A stretch of 64,000 bases of DNA, taken from contig CAYFTR010000002.1 of assembly GCA_964346185.1 (NCBI GenBank), positions 62,001 to 126,000 on the forward strand, written 5' to 3'. The DNA is from JAAYJS01 sp964346185. GTDB lineage: Bacteria; Bacillota; Clostridia; Eubacteriales; Eubacteriaceae. The position numbers and the translations under genes are program-made. Positions 52,373-61,779 of the stretch are shown here, in pieces. The notes under the pieces were generated by a model that was not told the DNA's origin, made no database searches, and was given only the letters and a program-made list of their open reading frames with translations. The number at the start of each line of letters is the position of its first letter. Within the stretch, counting starts at the first letter, position 1.

Positions 52373-53158
52373 TTAGAACTCTAACAAGGAGTCGGCATAC
52401 AGGATATTATTGTTGAGAATATCCGCAGCGGTGATGGTCTCCATCAATCTCTTGTCTAAGGGATTGATAATAGCGGAGGAGAAGCCGCATTGCATTGCCA
52501 TCGCACATAGTGTCGAGTCTAAAATTGTACGCAGGTGGCTGGGTACACCGTTGGAGTTATTACTTAAACCACCGGTTGTTTTCAGACCCATGTCTGAAAT
52601 CATTTTAATGGCTTCCAAAACTTCCAATTGCTTTTCCTGCATACCTTTTACAACTAAGAATAAGGGATCAAACCATAGGTCTTCGGGATCCATACCGTGT
52701 TCCATACCTCTTTCAAGTAATTCCGAGCAATAAGCAATACGTTCGTCGTTATCTGCCGGAATACCTTGTTTGGAGCATAGACAAATACATGCTGCATCAT
52801 TGGCGGCTGCCAAATCCAAATAACCGATACGCGCTCCTGCGTCCGCGGAGTTAACCAAAGGTTTACCTTTTTCACGATTGTACACTTTAATACCTGCTTC
52901 AATAGCTTTCATATTAGCGGTATCCAAAGCTAAAGGTACATTATCGAAGTTTTCTTGAAGGAGTTTAACCCCCCATTGCATGAGTTCTTCTCCGTCTCTT
53001 TCTGCAGGGCCGATGTTTAAATCCAAATAATCGGAACCTGCGTCTAATTGTTCTTTAGCGCGTTTTAAAATCGGTTCCGGATCCCGTTTTTCGAAGGCTT
53101 CACGAATAACGGGAGAGATACAGTGGATTCTTTCACCAATGATTACAAATTTTGACAT
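52373..53158 (-). CDS. acsE: Methyltetrahydrofolate:corrinoid/iron-sulfur protein methyltransferase
   Basis: 261 residues, pterin-binding TIM barrel. Motifs: IGERIHCISP at the N-terminus, SDYLDLNIGPAERDGEE, ALDTANMKAIEAG, NSADAG and GGLSNNSNGVP, matching AcsE/MeTr. Transfers the methyl group from CH3-THF to Co(I) of AcsCD. It follows acsC by 31 bp. Confidence 0.96.
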   Translation of the reverse strand: MSKFVIIGERIHCISPVIREAFEKRDPEPILKRAKEQLDAGSDYLDLNIGPAERDGEELMQWGVKLLQENFDNVPLALDTANMKAIEAGIKVYNREKGKPLVNSADAGARIGYLDLAAANDAACICLCSKQGIPADNDERIAYCSELLERGMEHGMDPEDLWFDPLFLVVKGMQEKQLEVLEAIKMISDMGLKTTGGLSNNSNGVPSHLRTILDSTLCAMAMQCGFSSAIINPLDKRLMETITAADILNNNILYADSLLEF

Positions 53159-53189
53159 AGTTTTCCCCTTTCGGTTTGTTTAAATAATT

Positions 53190-54536
53190 TTATGCGAGAC
53201 CCGCCAGTTCTCTTAAGTATTTCGGAATTTGCATAGCTTCCGGCGGTCCTACCAATATTTCCCATTCCGGTAATGCTTCTTGGATATCGCCTTGAAGTAC
53301 GGCAACTTTACCCGGGATAATAAGTTTTCTGCATTTAGTTTTTTCTTCGATACCGCTGTTTTTAATAAAATCGGAGATAACGCCGGAGCCGAAGCTGCCT
53401 GCCGCCCAAGCGGTTAATACGGAATAGCCGCCCGCGTCGGGAATTGCCAAATATGCAGGTACTTTAGCTCTTTCAATTTCGCCGGATACGGTAAAATAGG
53501 TTAACGCAAAGTCAACGGTTAATAATACCGGCGCTTGATCGTCCGCGTTGTTGAATTCGTAAATGGTCGGTTCAACACGCATCGGTTTTTGCGGGTCGGT
53601 GTAAATGTTTTGTCTCATACCGAACAATGCAAGCGCGGCAGGATAATCGACATCATCTAAAACAATTACAGAACCGTAACGTAAAATAAACGCGGATGCC
53701 ATTGCTACTTGTGTATTTCTATTATCACTTAAACGGTTGGTAAACACGATTGAAGGATAACCGAAGACTCTGTCTTTATTTTTCAATGCGGATGTACGAA
53801 TGTCAACCGCATTACGGTAAGCGTCTTTAATTGTACTTTCGCCAACATTTAAGATCAGTTCTTTATAGCCCGCGGCTTCAATTTTTTCTACGACATCGTG
53901 AAGTTCCGCTAAGCCGTCGGCACTGACACCTAAAATCAAGTTGTTGTCTTTTGCGATAGCTGTCATCGCTTCGTAGTTAGCCGGTGTAGCGGCCATTAAG
54001 ATACCCTTAGTATCTTTCATAGCGGCAGCCGCTTCTTTTGCAACCGCTTCATCTTCAACAACCGCCATCGGAATTCTGCCCATAGCGACAACTTTATTAA
54101 GCAATTCTAAAAATTTCGCCTGATCCGTTGCATAACGTACGGATACGATTTCGGCAAACATCATTTCACCGATACGTTCAAATTTAACTTTTTCAAGGTT
54201 TGCAAATCTGGCATCGTTCACTTCGTCGGACAAGCCGTCGGATACTTCGGAAGCCAAAAGTGCTTTGTTGACATATGTTTTTTCGTGTCTGAATAATACG
54301 GTTTCGCCACCCAGGTTGTGTTCCATATCGCCGGAACCGATTTTGATGGTTTTCATCGGGGGTGCCGTCGCTTCGGACAATTTTGCTTTTGCATCATCGG
54401 TGACGTAGGGGCAATCATCAATTTTTGCCGCACCGGATGCAACTTTCATGGAGAAAGCCATACATGTGGGGAAACCACATTCCTTGCAATTTGTTTTCGG
54501 TGTTAACTTAAAAATATCTAAACCTTTTACTGCCAT
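53190..54536 (-). CDS. acsC: Corrinoid/iron-sulfur protein large subunit
   Basis: 448 residues. The N-terminal [4Fe-4S] module has C17, C20, C25 and C42 (TNCKECGFPTC...DDCPY), then a TIM barrel and a C-terminal corrinoid-binding domain (LTAWAAGSFGSG, VAVLQGDIQEALPEWEILVGPPEA). Carries the cobamide that ferries the methyl group between AcsE and AcsB. It is 14 bp downstream of acsD. Confidence 0.97.
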   Translation of the reverse strand: MAVKGLDIFKLTPKTNCKECGFPTCMAFSMKVASGAAKIDDCPYVTDDAKAKLSEATAPPMKTIKIGSGDMEHNLGGETVLFRHEKTYVNKALLASEVSDGLSDEVNDARFANLEKVKFERIGEMMFAEIVSVRYATDQAKFLELLNKVVAMGRIPMAVVEDEAVAKEAAAAMKDTKGILMAATPANYEAMTAIAKDNNLILGVSADGLAELHDVVEKIEAAGYKELILNVGESTIKDAYRNAVDIRTSALKNKDRVFGYPSIVFTNRLSDNRNTQVAMASAFILRYGSVIVLDDVDYPAALALFGMRQNIYTDPQKPMRVEPTIYEFNNADDQAPVLLTVDFALTYFTVSGEIERAKVPAYLAIPDAGGYSVLTAWAAGSFGSGVISDFIKNSGIEEKTKCRKLIIPGKVAVLQGDIQEALPEWEILVGPPEAMQIPKYLRELAGLA

Positions 54537-54550
54537 TTTATATCACCTTC

Positions 54551-55495
54551 CTAACCTATTAAGCCTGCAATAAGCTCTTTCATAACCACGACGGACTCAG
54601 GGTGTCTCAACATGACCGCATTGGTACCGCTGACTAAGCAAGCCGCCGCTGTTGCTACTTCCATATCTACGCCTCTGTCCAATTGAGAACCCCATTCAGG
54701 CATATCTTCTTCCGTAACTACGGCTTCTCTGACGCCCCACGCCTGATCACCGACATTTGTCATAATCGGCATTTGTAAAGATTCGTCGTTTTGTCCTAAT
54801 GCAGCTAATCTGATTCTGTCCATGGTAGATGCGACATACTCGTAACCGTATCCCGCACTGGCGGAGCCGACATCCATAATGATATCTTCGCCTTTTACGC
54901 CAAGTTGGGTCAATAAAATGTTGAGTTGTTTTGCAAGGTTAATGTCAACGGAAGACTCCCCGGATACTTTGTGACCGTAAGCCATACCGCCGGCAACACC
55001 GATACTCTTATAGTTATCTTCTACAGCAGAGAATAGAACAACGTTTTTTCCTTCCAGAGCTTTTGCTACTTCTTCCAGAAGTTTACCGTCTTTTTCCGCA
55101 TTTCCACTTCCACCGACGACTAAAGGTAAAGCTGTTGCAGCTTCTACTTTAACTGCGGTTTCAACACAGTTTTCGATAGTGTTGTCGTCTCCGTTCGGAT
55201 CCGAGCTGACCAATCTTAAATGAATAAATTGTGCCTGTGTATTTGCTTCGATGTGTTTTGCCCAAGCAACGGGGTCTTTAACGGTGTCTTCACCGTATGC
55301 ATCGATAACGGCCTTTTCCCATTCTTCAGGGTAAATGTCCAAAATAGTTAAGCCGACTGCCGGTGCGTGACCTTGTTCGTCGGATAAAAACGGCAAAGCG
55401 TTTTCTCCTCCTATGGTTACTGCCTTTTCTCCCGTACCCATCACGCATTCGTTGACTTGACCGGAATACTTGTGTTCTACTTCTTTGTACGCCAT
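54551..55495 (-). CDS. acsD: Corrinoid/iron-sulfur protein small subunit
   Basis: 314 residues from the ATG at 55495. An in-frame ATG at 55516 would add seven residues, but its codons contain the TTAGGAGGT ribosome site that serves the downstream ATG. TIM-barrel protein with WAKHIEANTQAQFIHLRLVSSDPNG, VGGSGNAEKDG and MDVGSASAGYGYEYVASTMDRIRLAALGQ; forms a heterodimer with AcsC. First gene downstream of the strong promoter at 55639-55667, with a leader of about 135 nt. Confidence 0.96.
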   Translation of the reverse strand: MAYKEVEHKYSGQVNECVMGTGEKAVTIGGENALPFLSDEQGHAPAVGLTILDIYPEEWEKAVIDAYGEDTVKDPVAWAKHIEANTQAQFIHLRLVSSDPNGDDNTIENCVETAVKVEAATALPLVVGGSGNAEKDGKLLEEVAKALEGKNVVLFSAVEDNYKSIGVAGGMAYGHKVSGESSVDINLAKQLNILLTQLGVKGEDIIMDVGSASAGYGYEYVASTMDRIRLAALGQNDESLQMPIMTNVGDQAWGVREAVVTEEDMPEWGSQLDRGVDMEVATAAACLVSGTNAVMLRHPESVVVMKELIAGLIG

Positions 55496-55627
55496 ACGTT
55501 TGTTACCTCCTAACAACTGTTAGTAATAATTAATTAAAATCCTTTTCTCCTCTTGCCAACACATTAAAATTTAAAGAGGTGCTTAGATTTTAAAACAAAT
55601 AAATTTGTCCAACATGTATATATAAGT

Positions 55628-55640
55628 CTATAGTGTATAG
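55628..55640 (-). promoter_or_regulatory. Palindrome at the acsD start site (CTATA-N3-TATAG)
   Basis: CTATAGTGTATAG at 55628-55640 overlaps the -10 end and the predicted transcription start. A related TTAACTATACATG block lies upstream of acsF (minus strand near 59475-59495). A regulator site is possible. Confidence 0.35.
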
Positions 55641-55667
55641 TTTAATCTATCGTTATAAAATTGTCAA
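55639..55667 (-). promoter_or_regulatory. Promoter of the main acs operon
   Basis: Minus strand TTGACA (55667-55662, 6/6) and TAAACT (55644-55639, 4/6) are 17 bp apart, about 140 bp upstream of acsD. Confidence 0.65.
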
Positions 55668-55744
55668 TTCTAATCGGCATTTTTTTATCGTTCTTTTCGT
55701 TTGTTTCCCGTATTTGAAATTTTTGCTGTTTTCTGTAGAAAAAT

Positions 55745-55834
55745 GATACTTCTGCGCTTTAAATTGTTAATTGATTTAAAGACTCTCCTGCACTATGTAC
55801 ACCTACTCGTACTATATACTAAATTAGAAGTATC
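55745..55834 (-). other. Branched RNA-like element between DUF3786 and acsD
   Basis: Outer 9-bp arms GATACTTCT (55745-55753) and AGAAGTATC (55826-55834) enclose an 8-bp hairpin CTTTAAAT/ATTTAAAG (55757-55781) and a weaker GTAC-based hairpin, forming a three-way junction on the minus strand, followed by ATTTTT. It could be the terminator of the acsF-RACo-DUF3786 transcript or an RNA element; no riboswitch consensus recognised. The rest of the 440-bp gap (55668-55744, 55835-55939) shows nothing clear. Confidence 0.4.
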
Positions 55835-55939
55835 CTCTTGTTTTCATGCCTGATTTAAAACTGCAGCAAATTCTTCGCCTTATGTTCGAAATGGACTATA
55901 CAAGTCTTTTCAGGTGAGATGTTCGACTTTCCGAAAACT

Positions 55940-56590
55940 TTATTTCTGTGCCAATTCTTTAAGTATCGGGATAAAAATATCACCCATTACCGCCATGTCC
56001 TCCGCATCGAAAGCTGAGGGTACGTTTTCATCGAAAAGAATTTGTGCTTCCGGCGGAAATTCTTCGTCTGCCACCCAAAGGATAACCGTCAGATAGATAT
56101 CGTTGATAAATTGAAAGCGATAAGCGTAGTCACCGAGTTCGAGCGGTTGGGCTTTAAGCTGAACCATCGCTTTTTTAAGCCCTTCCGTATTGTGTGAAAA
56201 GGTATAGGCAAAACGTTTTAAGCAACGTCCCTCAAAACTCGCAAAATAGTGATCACCACCCTGTACATCTCGGTAGGCAATGTTTTTTCCGGTCGGCCGC
56301 ATACCCTTGGCATTGATAAAATACCTTAAAATCATCGTCATAATTTTAAAGTCGTCAACTTTTTTCTCGTTCAGATAAAACACCCCTTCGGGGTATGTTA
56401 CCCGATACACCCGATTCATTAAACGAACGGAAAACTCCCCTGTTTCTTCGTTGTGGGGATTGTAAGGACAGCCTGTTCTTTCTGCGATATCCTTAGGGCT
56501 CAAATCCGCCAACTTTTCTTTGTAGTAAAGGTACGGCAAGCGGTCTTTCCTTTGTTCTTCAACCGCTTTCTTCATATCCAGTGATTGCAT
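55940..56590 (-). CDS. DUF3786 protein of the acs cluster
   Basis: 216 residues. The sequence (KEKLADLSPKDIAERTGCPYN, VFYLNEKKVDDFKIMTMILRYF, GGDHYFASFEGRCL, ADEEFPPEAQILFDENVPSAFDAEDMA in part) matches the DUF3786 family commonly linked to corrinoid enzymes and CODH/ACS loci (orf7 position in Acetobacterium-type clusters). Function unknown; a role in corrinoid or metal-centre maintenance is a guess from context. It is 27 bp downstream of RACo. Confidence 0.8.
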   Translation of the reverse strand: MQSLDMKKAVEEQRKDRLPYLYYKEKLADLSPKDIAERTGCPYNPHNEETGEFSVRLMNRVYRVTYPEGVFYLNEKKVDDFKIMTMILRYFINAKGMRPTGKNIAYRDVQGGDHYFASFEGRCLKRFAYTFSHNTEGLKKAMVQLKAQPLELGDYAYRFQFINDIYLTVILWVADEEFPPEAQILFDENVPSAFDAEDMAVMGDIFIPILKELAQK

Positions 56591-56617
56591 TTTACGCCCC
56601 CTTTTGCGTCGACAACT

Positions 56618-58537
56618 TTAGTAAGTTGCATTGGGAAATAAGCTTTTGTCGGTATGTGGGATAAAACATGCGGAAATAAATGCGTCCATGTAATGGGGGT
56701 CTACGCTTAACTCCATATAGGTCATGTTATTGGCAATGTTTTTAATTTTGTGTATACCGTCTTTTAAAGTCAATGTCAAATAGCAACCTTGCATTGATGT
56801 GTTGCCGATATAAAAATACTTGTTACGTTCAATATCCGGCAACATACCCAGTTGAATGGCATTGCGAATATCCAAGTTGGTTCCGATTCCGCCGGCGATA
56901 TAAATATTATCAATCGCTTCAATAGGCATATCCAAATTCTGAAGCATCGTATGAATAGCGGAAAATACGGCACCCTTCGCTTTGATAAAATTATCAATAT
57001 CCACTTCCGTGATATAAACATCCTCTTTCGCTTGATCCAGTTCTATCGAACGGATCGCATAACGTCCGATGTTATATTCATCAAAATAAATTCTGGGATG
57101 TTCTGTGATTGCAATGCGTCCTCTTCCGTCGATAATTTTGGCTTTTTTCATTTCGCAGATTAAATCAATAATGCCCGACCCGCAAATACCGACAGGCTCC
57201 AAGTCGCCGATGGTTTCAATTGTTGCAAAGAGTGTTTCCGGGTCTATCTGAACTTTTTCTATAGCTCCCGGTATGGCACGGGTACCGCAGGTAATCTCCC
57301 CACCTTCAAAGGCGGGTCCTGCCGAACAGGCACAGGAAACCATAAACTCTTTATTTCCGAATACAATTTCGCCGTTGGTGCCCAGATCTACCAACATGGC
57401 AAACTCGTCTTGAAACCACATGGGAACGGCAAAAACACCTGCCGTAATATCGCCACCTACATAGGATCCGACCGAAGGTGCCATGTAAACATAAGCTTCC
57501 GAGTTGATTTCGATGCCCAGTTGTTTGCTTTTTACAACAGGAACGTTGTTTAATGCCGGAATAAAAGGATCGCGACGCAGGTAGTCGGGGTTAATGCCTA
57601 AAAACAAATGGGTCATGGTCGTGTTACCCGCGCAACACATCGCGACAATATCGTCCCGGCTAACATCGGCCAACTTCTCCAAGTCAGAAATTAAAGGATT
57701 GACGGTATCCTCCAAAATTGCTTTTCTCAAATCCTTTAATCCGGTTTTCTTTAAGCTGTAAACAATTCGGTTGATGACATCGCCACCGAATTCCGCTTGT
57801 GCATTACCTCTGGAAGATTTACAAACGATTTGAAAGTTTGACAGATTGACCAGACAAGCGGCAACCGATGTTGTGCCGATATCCAATGCGATGCCGTAGT
57901 AAACCGAGGGTGTATCGTACCCCGGACGTACTTCGATAACATCCGCCGCTTCTCCTTTATTGCGATAAACAATTTCCAGACGAAAGTCGTTGACTCTCAG
58001 TACATTCGGCAACTTTCTTAATATGCTGATACTCATCAATACACAATGAATACCGAGCTCCACTTTAAAATAGCGGCGTAATCTTTCCTCGTCGGAAAGG
58101 TTGTCATCGATTGTGGGTTTAGGCAATTGAATGATTTTTACATTTAATGGTTCCGCTTGAGCCATGCCGCGTTCCATCATTCTTTCGCGGACATAATTTA
58201 AATTTAAACGCTCATTTTCCGACAAATCGGTAATTTGCATTTTGTTTTTAAAAGATTCCATATCCGGAACGTCTATGGTAATATCTTCCGTTACTTTCGA
58301 GCGACAAGCCAATACATAGCTCTCGGCAATTTCTTCTTCCGTCAGTTTACCGTAGGATATCGCCTTTAAATGACCCTTCACAAGTTTTACCTTGCACTTG
58401 CTGCAGGTGCCGCTTCCGTTACAGGGCGAGTCGATAAATACATCCGCACGTCTAGCCACATCCAATAGGCTTTCGTCGGCTTGTGCTTCAACGGAAATAG
58501 GTTCTTTGTTTTTGACTAAAAATATGACTTTCGGCAT
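56618..58537 (-). CDS. acsV: RACo, ATP-dependent reductive activator of the corrinoid protein
   Basis: 639 residues from the ATG at 58537, preceded by a GAAGGAGG ribosome site at 58541-58548. An in-frame ATG at 58609 would add 24 residues that include this site, so it was rejected. N-terminal [2Fe-2S] ferredoxin domain with C39, C45, C48 and C78 (SPCNGSGTCSKC...ACRS), a middle linker, and an ASKHA-type ATPase domain (LDIGTTSVAACLVNL, LVDLGTNGEIVFG, ACSAGPAFEGGEI, IAGGIGTNLD). It uses ATP to return inactive Co(II) AcsCD to Co(I). Confidence 0.94.
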   Translation of the reverse strand: MPKVIFLVKNKEPISVEAQADESLLDVARRADVFIDSPCNGSGTCSKCKVKLVKGHLKAISYGKLTEEEIAESYVLACRSKVTEDITIDVPDMESFKNKMQITDLSENERLNLNYVRERMMERGMAQAEPLNVKIIQLPKPTIDDNLSDEERLRRYFKVELGIHCVLMSISILRKLPNVLRVNDFRLEIVYRNKGEAADVIEVRPGYDTPSVYYGIALDIGTTSVAACLVNLSNFQIVCKSSRGNAQAEFGGDVINRIVYSLKKTGLKDLRKAILEDTVNPLISDLEKLADVSRDDIVAMCCAGNTTMTHLFLGINPDYLRRDPFIPALNNVPVVKSKQLGIEINSEAYVYMAPSVGSYVGGDITAGVFAVPMWFQDEFAMLVDLGTNGEIVFGNKEFMVSCACSAGPAFEGGEITCGTRAIPGAIEKVQIDPETLFATIETIGDLEPVGICGSGIIDLICEMKKAKIIDGRGRIAITEHPRIYFDEYNIGRYAIRSIELDQAKEDVYITEVDIDNFIKAKGAVFSAIHTMLQNLDMPIEAIDNIYIAGGIGTNLDIRNAIQLGMLPDIERNKYFYIGNTSMQGCYLTLTLKDGIHKIKNIANNMTYMELSVDPHYMDAFISACFIPHTDKSLFPNATY

Positions 58538-58633
58538 AAAACCTCCTTCATTGCATTTGCTATTATTACAACTCTCAAGTTGTTTTTTATTTGTTTGTGA
58601 AGTCGTCATATCGGATATTACGTTTGTCTCGAA

Positions 58634-59404
58634 TTATTTTACTTCCAATTTTTTGATAATTTCTTTGATCGCTTTTCTGGCGGGATTGTCTGCCGGTAAG
58701 TCGACCAACGGTTTGCCGTAAGCATCAAACTCAAATACATCGTTATCCATAGGTACAACGCCTAACAAATCCAAGTTTTTTTCTTCAATGGCTTTTCTGG
58801 TGCCTTCGTTTAACACGCCTTCCGGCGCGCGGTTAACCACCAATTTGATGACGGGTATGCGGAGTTTTAACTCTTCGGCTAAATCGCGGATTCTTGCCGC
58901 CGCGTCGATTCCTCTTTTAGATGAGTCGGACACCAAAATCAGCATGTCCATTTGCCCCATGGTGCCACGACTGATATGTTCCATTCCCGCTTCGTTGTCC
59001 ATAATAACGTAGTTATAATTACCGGATAAATCCGCCACTTGTCTTTTGACCAAACCGTTTACGAAACAATAACAGCCTTCGCCGTCGCCTCTGCCCATAA
59101 CCAAAAGGTCGTAACCGCTTCCCTCCATAACAGCCTGATTAAGTCTGAGTTTTGTATAGTCGGCTTTTGTCATACTGGGCGGTAAGGGTTCGCCGTCCAT
59201 TTCGGCTTTGTTGACTTCCTGTTTAATTTGTCCGATGGTCAGGTCTACATCATCCCCCAATACTTCGTTTAAGTTGGCATTGGAGTCCGCGTCTACTGCT
59301 AAAATAGGGCCTTTTCCGGCTTCCACCAGGTAGTCGACCAACATTCCGGTGAACGTTGTTTTACCGACACCGCCCTTTCCCGCTATCGCAATGCTATATG
59401 CCAT
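58634..59404 (-). CDS. acsF: AcsF/CooC-type nickel-insertion ATPase, second copy
   Basis: 256 residues. Deviant Walker A GKGGVGKTT at 9-17, LAVDADSNANLNEVLG, and the C-x-C pair in GEGCYCFVNG. Related to, but clearly divergent from, the CooC at 49476. In the first position of the acs cluster this family member is usually called AcsF/CooC1 and proposed to load nickel into ACS; the split of labour with cooC is unproven. Two starts were not in conflict; GAGGC-type site precedes the ATG. A possible TTGTTA-18-TATACA promoter lies upstream on the minus strand. Confidence 0.9.
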   Translation of the reverse strand: MAYSIAIAGKGGVGKTTFTGMLVDYLVEAGKGPILAVDADSNANLNEVLGDDVDLTIGQIKQEVNKAEMDGEPLPPSMTKADYTKLRLNQAVMEGSGYDLLVMGRGDGEGCYCFVNGLVKRQVADLSGNYNYVIMDNEAGMEHISRGTMGQMDMLILVSDSSKRGIDAAARIRDLAEELKLRIPVIKLVVNRAPEGVLNEGTRKAIEEKNLDLLGVVPMDNDVFEFDAYGKPLVDLPADNPARKAIKEIIKKLEVK

Positions 59405-59607
59405 ATAATCATGCCTCCTGCTTCTGATTTTTTCTGATTAACATGTAATCAACACGGTTTTTAACAATCGTGACATACATGTATAGTTAAGTGTATCATA
59501 CCATAACAAATGTTAAAAAACAATGAGATCGCATTTTCATGTTATCCTGTTAACAAAGGTTTCGTGCCCTAATTTGCGGTAAAACACGGTTATTATTACG
59601 CGGTTTA

Positions 59608-59616
59608 TGCTATAAT
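59608..59616 (+). promoter_or_regulatory. Extended -10 promoter for the EamA gene
   Basis: TGC-TATAAT at 59608-59616 (perfect hexamer, TGn extension), about 30 bp upstream of the ATG. Confidence 0.65.
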
Positions 59617-59647
59617 ATTCTTAATTCAACGGGTTCGGGAGGTTCTC

Positions 59648-60571
59648 ATGCAGTCTCATACCACTACCGTTAAAGCGTACAGCTTCGCTTTACTGAATAC
59701 AACCGTTATCGGCTTTTCTTTTATGTTTGTGAAAATAGCCTTATATTATACCGATCCTTTAACCTTGCTGGCACATCGTTTTACCCTTTCGTTTCTTATT
59801 CTATTTATTATGAATAAGTTAAGAATTATTCAAGTGACCTTCGATCGCGCACGACTTGTTAAAACATTACCCTTAACTTTATTTTATCCGATTTTATTTT
59901 TTCTGTCGCAAACTTTCGGTCTTCTGTTTATCACTTCGGGGGAAGCCGGTATTTTGCAGGCAACCGCCCCTCTGTTTACCCTTATTTTGGCGATTATTAT
60001 TTTAAAAGAGAAGATGACGCCGGTTCAAATTTTTTCCGTAGTTATCTCCGTTTCGGGTGTCATTTATATTTTTGCCAATAAAGGAGTCGCACTCACCTCT
60101 TTTTCTTTTTTAGGAACACTTTTAGTCGGTGGTTCCGCCTTTTCATCCGCCTGTTACAATGTGATGGCTAAAATTAAACTGAAAGATTTTAATGCCCTTG
60201 AATTAAGCTACGCTATGATGTTTGCGGGTTTTATTGTTTTTAATGTTACCGCTCTAATTTACGGCATTTATGTCGGCAATCTCTCCAAATATCTTGAACC
60301 GTTATGCCATCCGACTTTTTTAATTGCCATTCTTTATTTAGGTTTGCTATCTTCCCTGGGCACCTCTTTATTGACCATCAAAACGGTTTCCCTTTTAGGA
60401 GCGGCAAAGGTCGGTGTGTTCGCCAACTTGGGAACCATCATCACCTTGACGGCGGGAGTTCTTTTTCTCGATGAAGTTTTGACAGTTTATCACTTTATCG
60501 GCTCCGCTTTAGTGTTGGCTGGTGTGGTGGGTACCAACTTGAGTCGGCATAAAGACAAAAACAGTCCATAA
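59648..60571 (+). CDS. EamA/DMT-family permease
   Basis: 307 residues, about ten membrane segments in two EamA repeats (about 10-145 and 160-300); features include FITSGEAGILQATAPLFTLI and YLGLLSSLGTSLLTIK. Family members export amino acids, nucleosides or other small metabolites; the substrate cannot be told. It is the second of only two plus-strand genes and has its own promoter and a bidirectional terminator shared with prfA. The GGGAGG site lies 6 bp before the ATG. Confidence 0.88.
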   Translation: MQSHTTTVKAYSFALLNTTVIGFSFMFVKIALYYTDPLTLLAHRFTLSFLILFIMNKLRIIQVTFDRARLVKTLPLTLFYPILFFLSQTFGLLFITSGEAGILQATAPLFTLILAIIILKEKMTPVQIFSVVISVSGVIYIFANKGVALTSFSFLGTLLVGGSAFSSACYNVMAKIKLKDFNALELSYAMMFAGFIVFNVTALIYGIYVGNLSKYLEPLCHPTFLIAILYLGLLSSLGTSLLTIKTVSLLGAAKVGVFANLGTIITLTAGVLFLDEVLTVYHFIGSALVLAGVVGTNLSRHKDKNSP

Positions 60572-60594
60572 GCAATTGTTCGGGTGTAAACCAT

Positions 60595-60650
60595 ATAAAA
60601 ACGTCAAACCGAAACAAACAAACTGCGTTGCTTCGATTTGACGTTTTTAT
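60595..60650. terminator. Bidirectional terminator between EamA gene and prfA
   Basis: Arms ATAAAAACGTCAAA (60595-60608) and TTTGACGTTTTTAT (60637-60650) pair perfectly and extend with CGAA/TTCG past one mismatch. T-runs occur in both directions, fitting two convergent genes. Confidence 0.88.
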
Positions 60651-60691
60651 GATGCCGTCCGATACTTTATACGATCCGATATTTAAAATAT

Positions 60692-61762
60692 TCAGATTGA
60701 TTCTGCAAGCCGATTTGCCTGATCCGAGGTAATTAACGCGTTTATCATTTCATCGATTTCGCCGTCTAAAAAACTCTCCAATTGGTGTACCGTCATACCG
60801 ATACGGTGATCCGTTACACGACCTTGGGGGAAGTTGTAGGTACGAATGCGTTCGCTTCGATCTCCGGTGCCAACCTGGCTTTTTCTGTCCTGGGCTATTT
60901 CACTTTGCTGTTTTTCCAATTCGATTTCATACAGACGTGCTTTTAAGACCTTCATTGCTTTGTCTTTATTTTTGAGCTGGGATTTTTCGTCCTGGCAGGT
61001 AACAACAATGCCGGTAGGCTCATGGGTAATGCGTACGGCCGAGTCTGTCGTGTTAACACTTTGACCACCATTACCCGAAGAGCGAAACACGTCAACTCTT
61101 AAGTCGTTGGGGTTAATCTCAATTTCCACATCTTCGGCTTCCGGCAATACGGCAACCGTTGCCGTCGATGTGTGGATACGTCCACCGCTTTCCGTCGTCG
61201 GAATTCTTTGCACACGGTGAACACCGCTTTCATATTTTAGACGGGAAAACGCGCCTTTACCTTCTATGGAAAAAGTAATTTCTTTAATACCGCCGATGTC
61301 CGGTACATTGGAGTTTAAAATTTCCGTTTTCCAATGTTGCCGTTCGGAATAACGACTGAACATTCTAAACAGGTCTCCAGCAAATAACGCGGCTTCGCTG
61401 CCGCCGGCACCGGCTCTAATTTCTACGATAACGTTTTTATCGTCGTTGGGGTCTTTGGGCAGCAACAACACTTTTAGTTCGCTTTCCAATTCTTCTTTGC
61501 GAAGGTCGTATTCCTCTAATTCCAATTCACAAAGTTCTCGCAATTCGTCATCACAGGATGTATCCGCCATCATTTCACGGTTCTCTTCGATACTGTCCAA
61601 TACCTGCTTGTAATCGTTAAAGTGACTGACGATGGGTTCCAGATGAGCGTGCTCTTTCATTAAGCTTTTAAATAAGCTTTGATCTGATATAACTTGAGGA
61701 TCCGATATTTTTCGGTTAATTTCTTCGTATTTTTCCGATATTAAATTTAATTTATCTATCAT
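60692..61762 (-). CDS. prfA: Peptide chain release factor 1
   Basis: 356 residues. The catalytic GGQ motif (SGNGGQSVNTTDSAVRITH) and the downstream GIVVTCQDEKSQLKNK stretch are standard; the size and DRSERIRTYNFPQGRVTDHRIGMT region fit RF1, which reads UAA and UAG. It is 17 bp downstream of the degV gene. The prmC gene often found next to it is absent here. Confidence 0.96.
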   Translation of the reverse strand: MIDKLNLISEKYEEINRKISDPQVISDQSLFKSLMKEHAHLEPIVSHFNDYKQVLDSIEENREMMADTSCDDELRELCELELEEYDLRKEELESELKVLLLPKDPNDDKNVIVEIRAGAGGSEAALFAGDLFRMFSRYSERQHWKTEILNSNVPDIGGIKEITFSIEGKGAFSRLKYESGVHRVQRIPTTESGGRIHTSTATVAVLPEAEDVEIEINPNDLRVDVFRSSGNGGQSVNTTDSAVRITHEPTGIVVTCQDEKSQLKNKDKAMKVLKARLYEIELEKQQSEIAQDRKSQVGTGDRSERIRTYNFPQGRVTDHRIGMTVHQLESFLDGEIDEMINALITSDQANRLAESI

Positions 61763-61779
61763 GATGCCTCCTTTCTCTT

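Noticed and set aside
58568..58588. Hairpin ACAACT/AGTTGT with T-run on the plus strand between RACo and acsF
   Set aside because: Only a 6-bp AU-rich stem; likely chance in AT-rich DNA.
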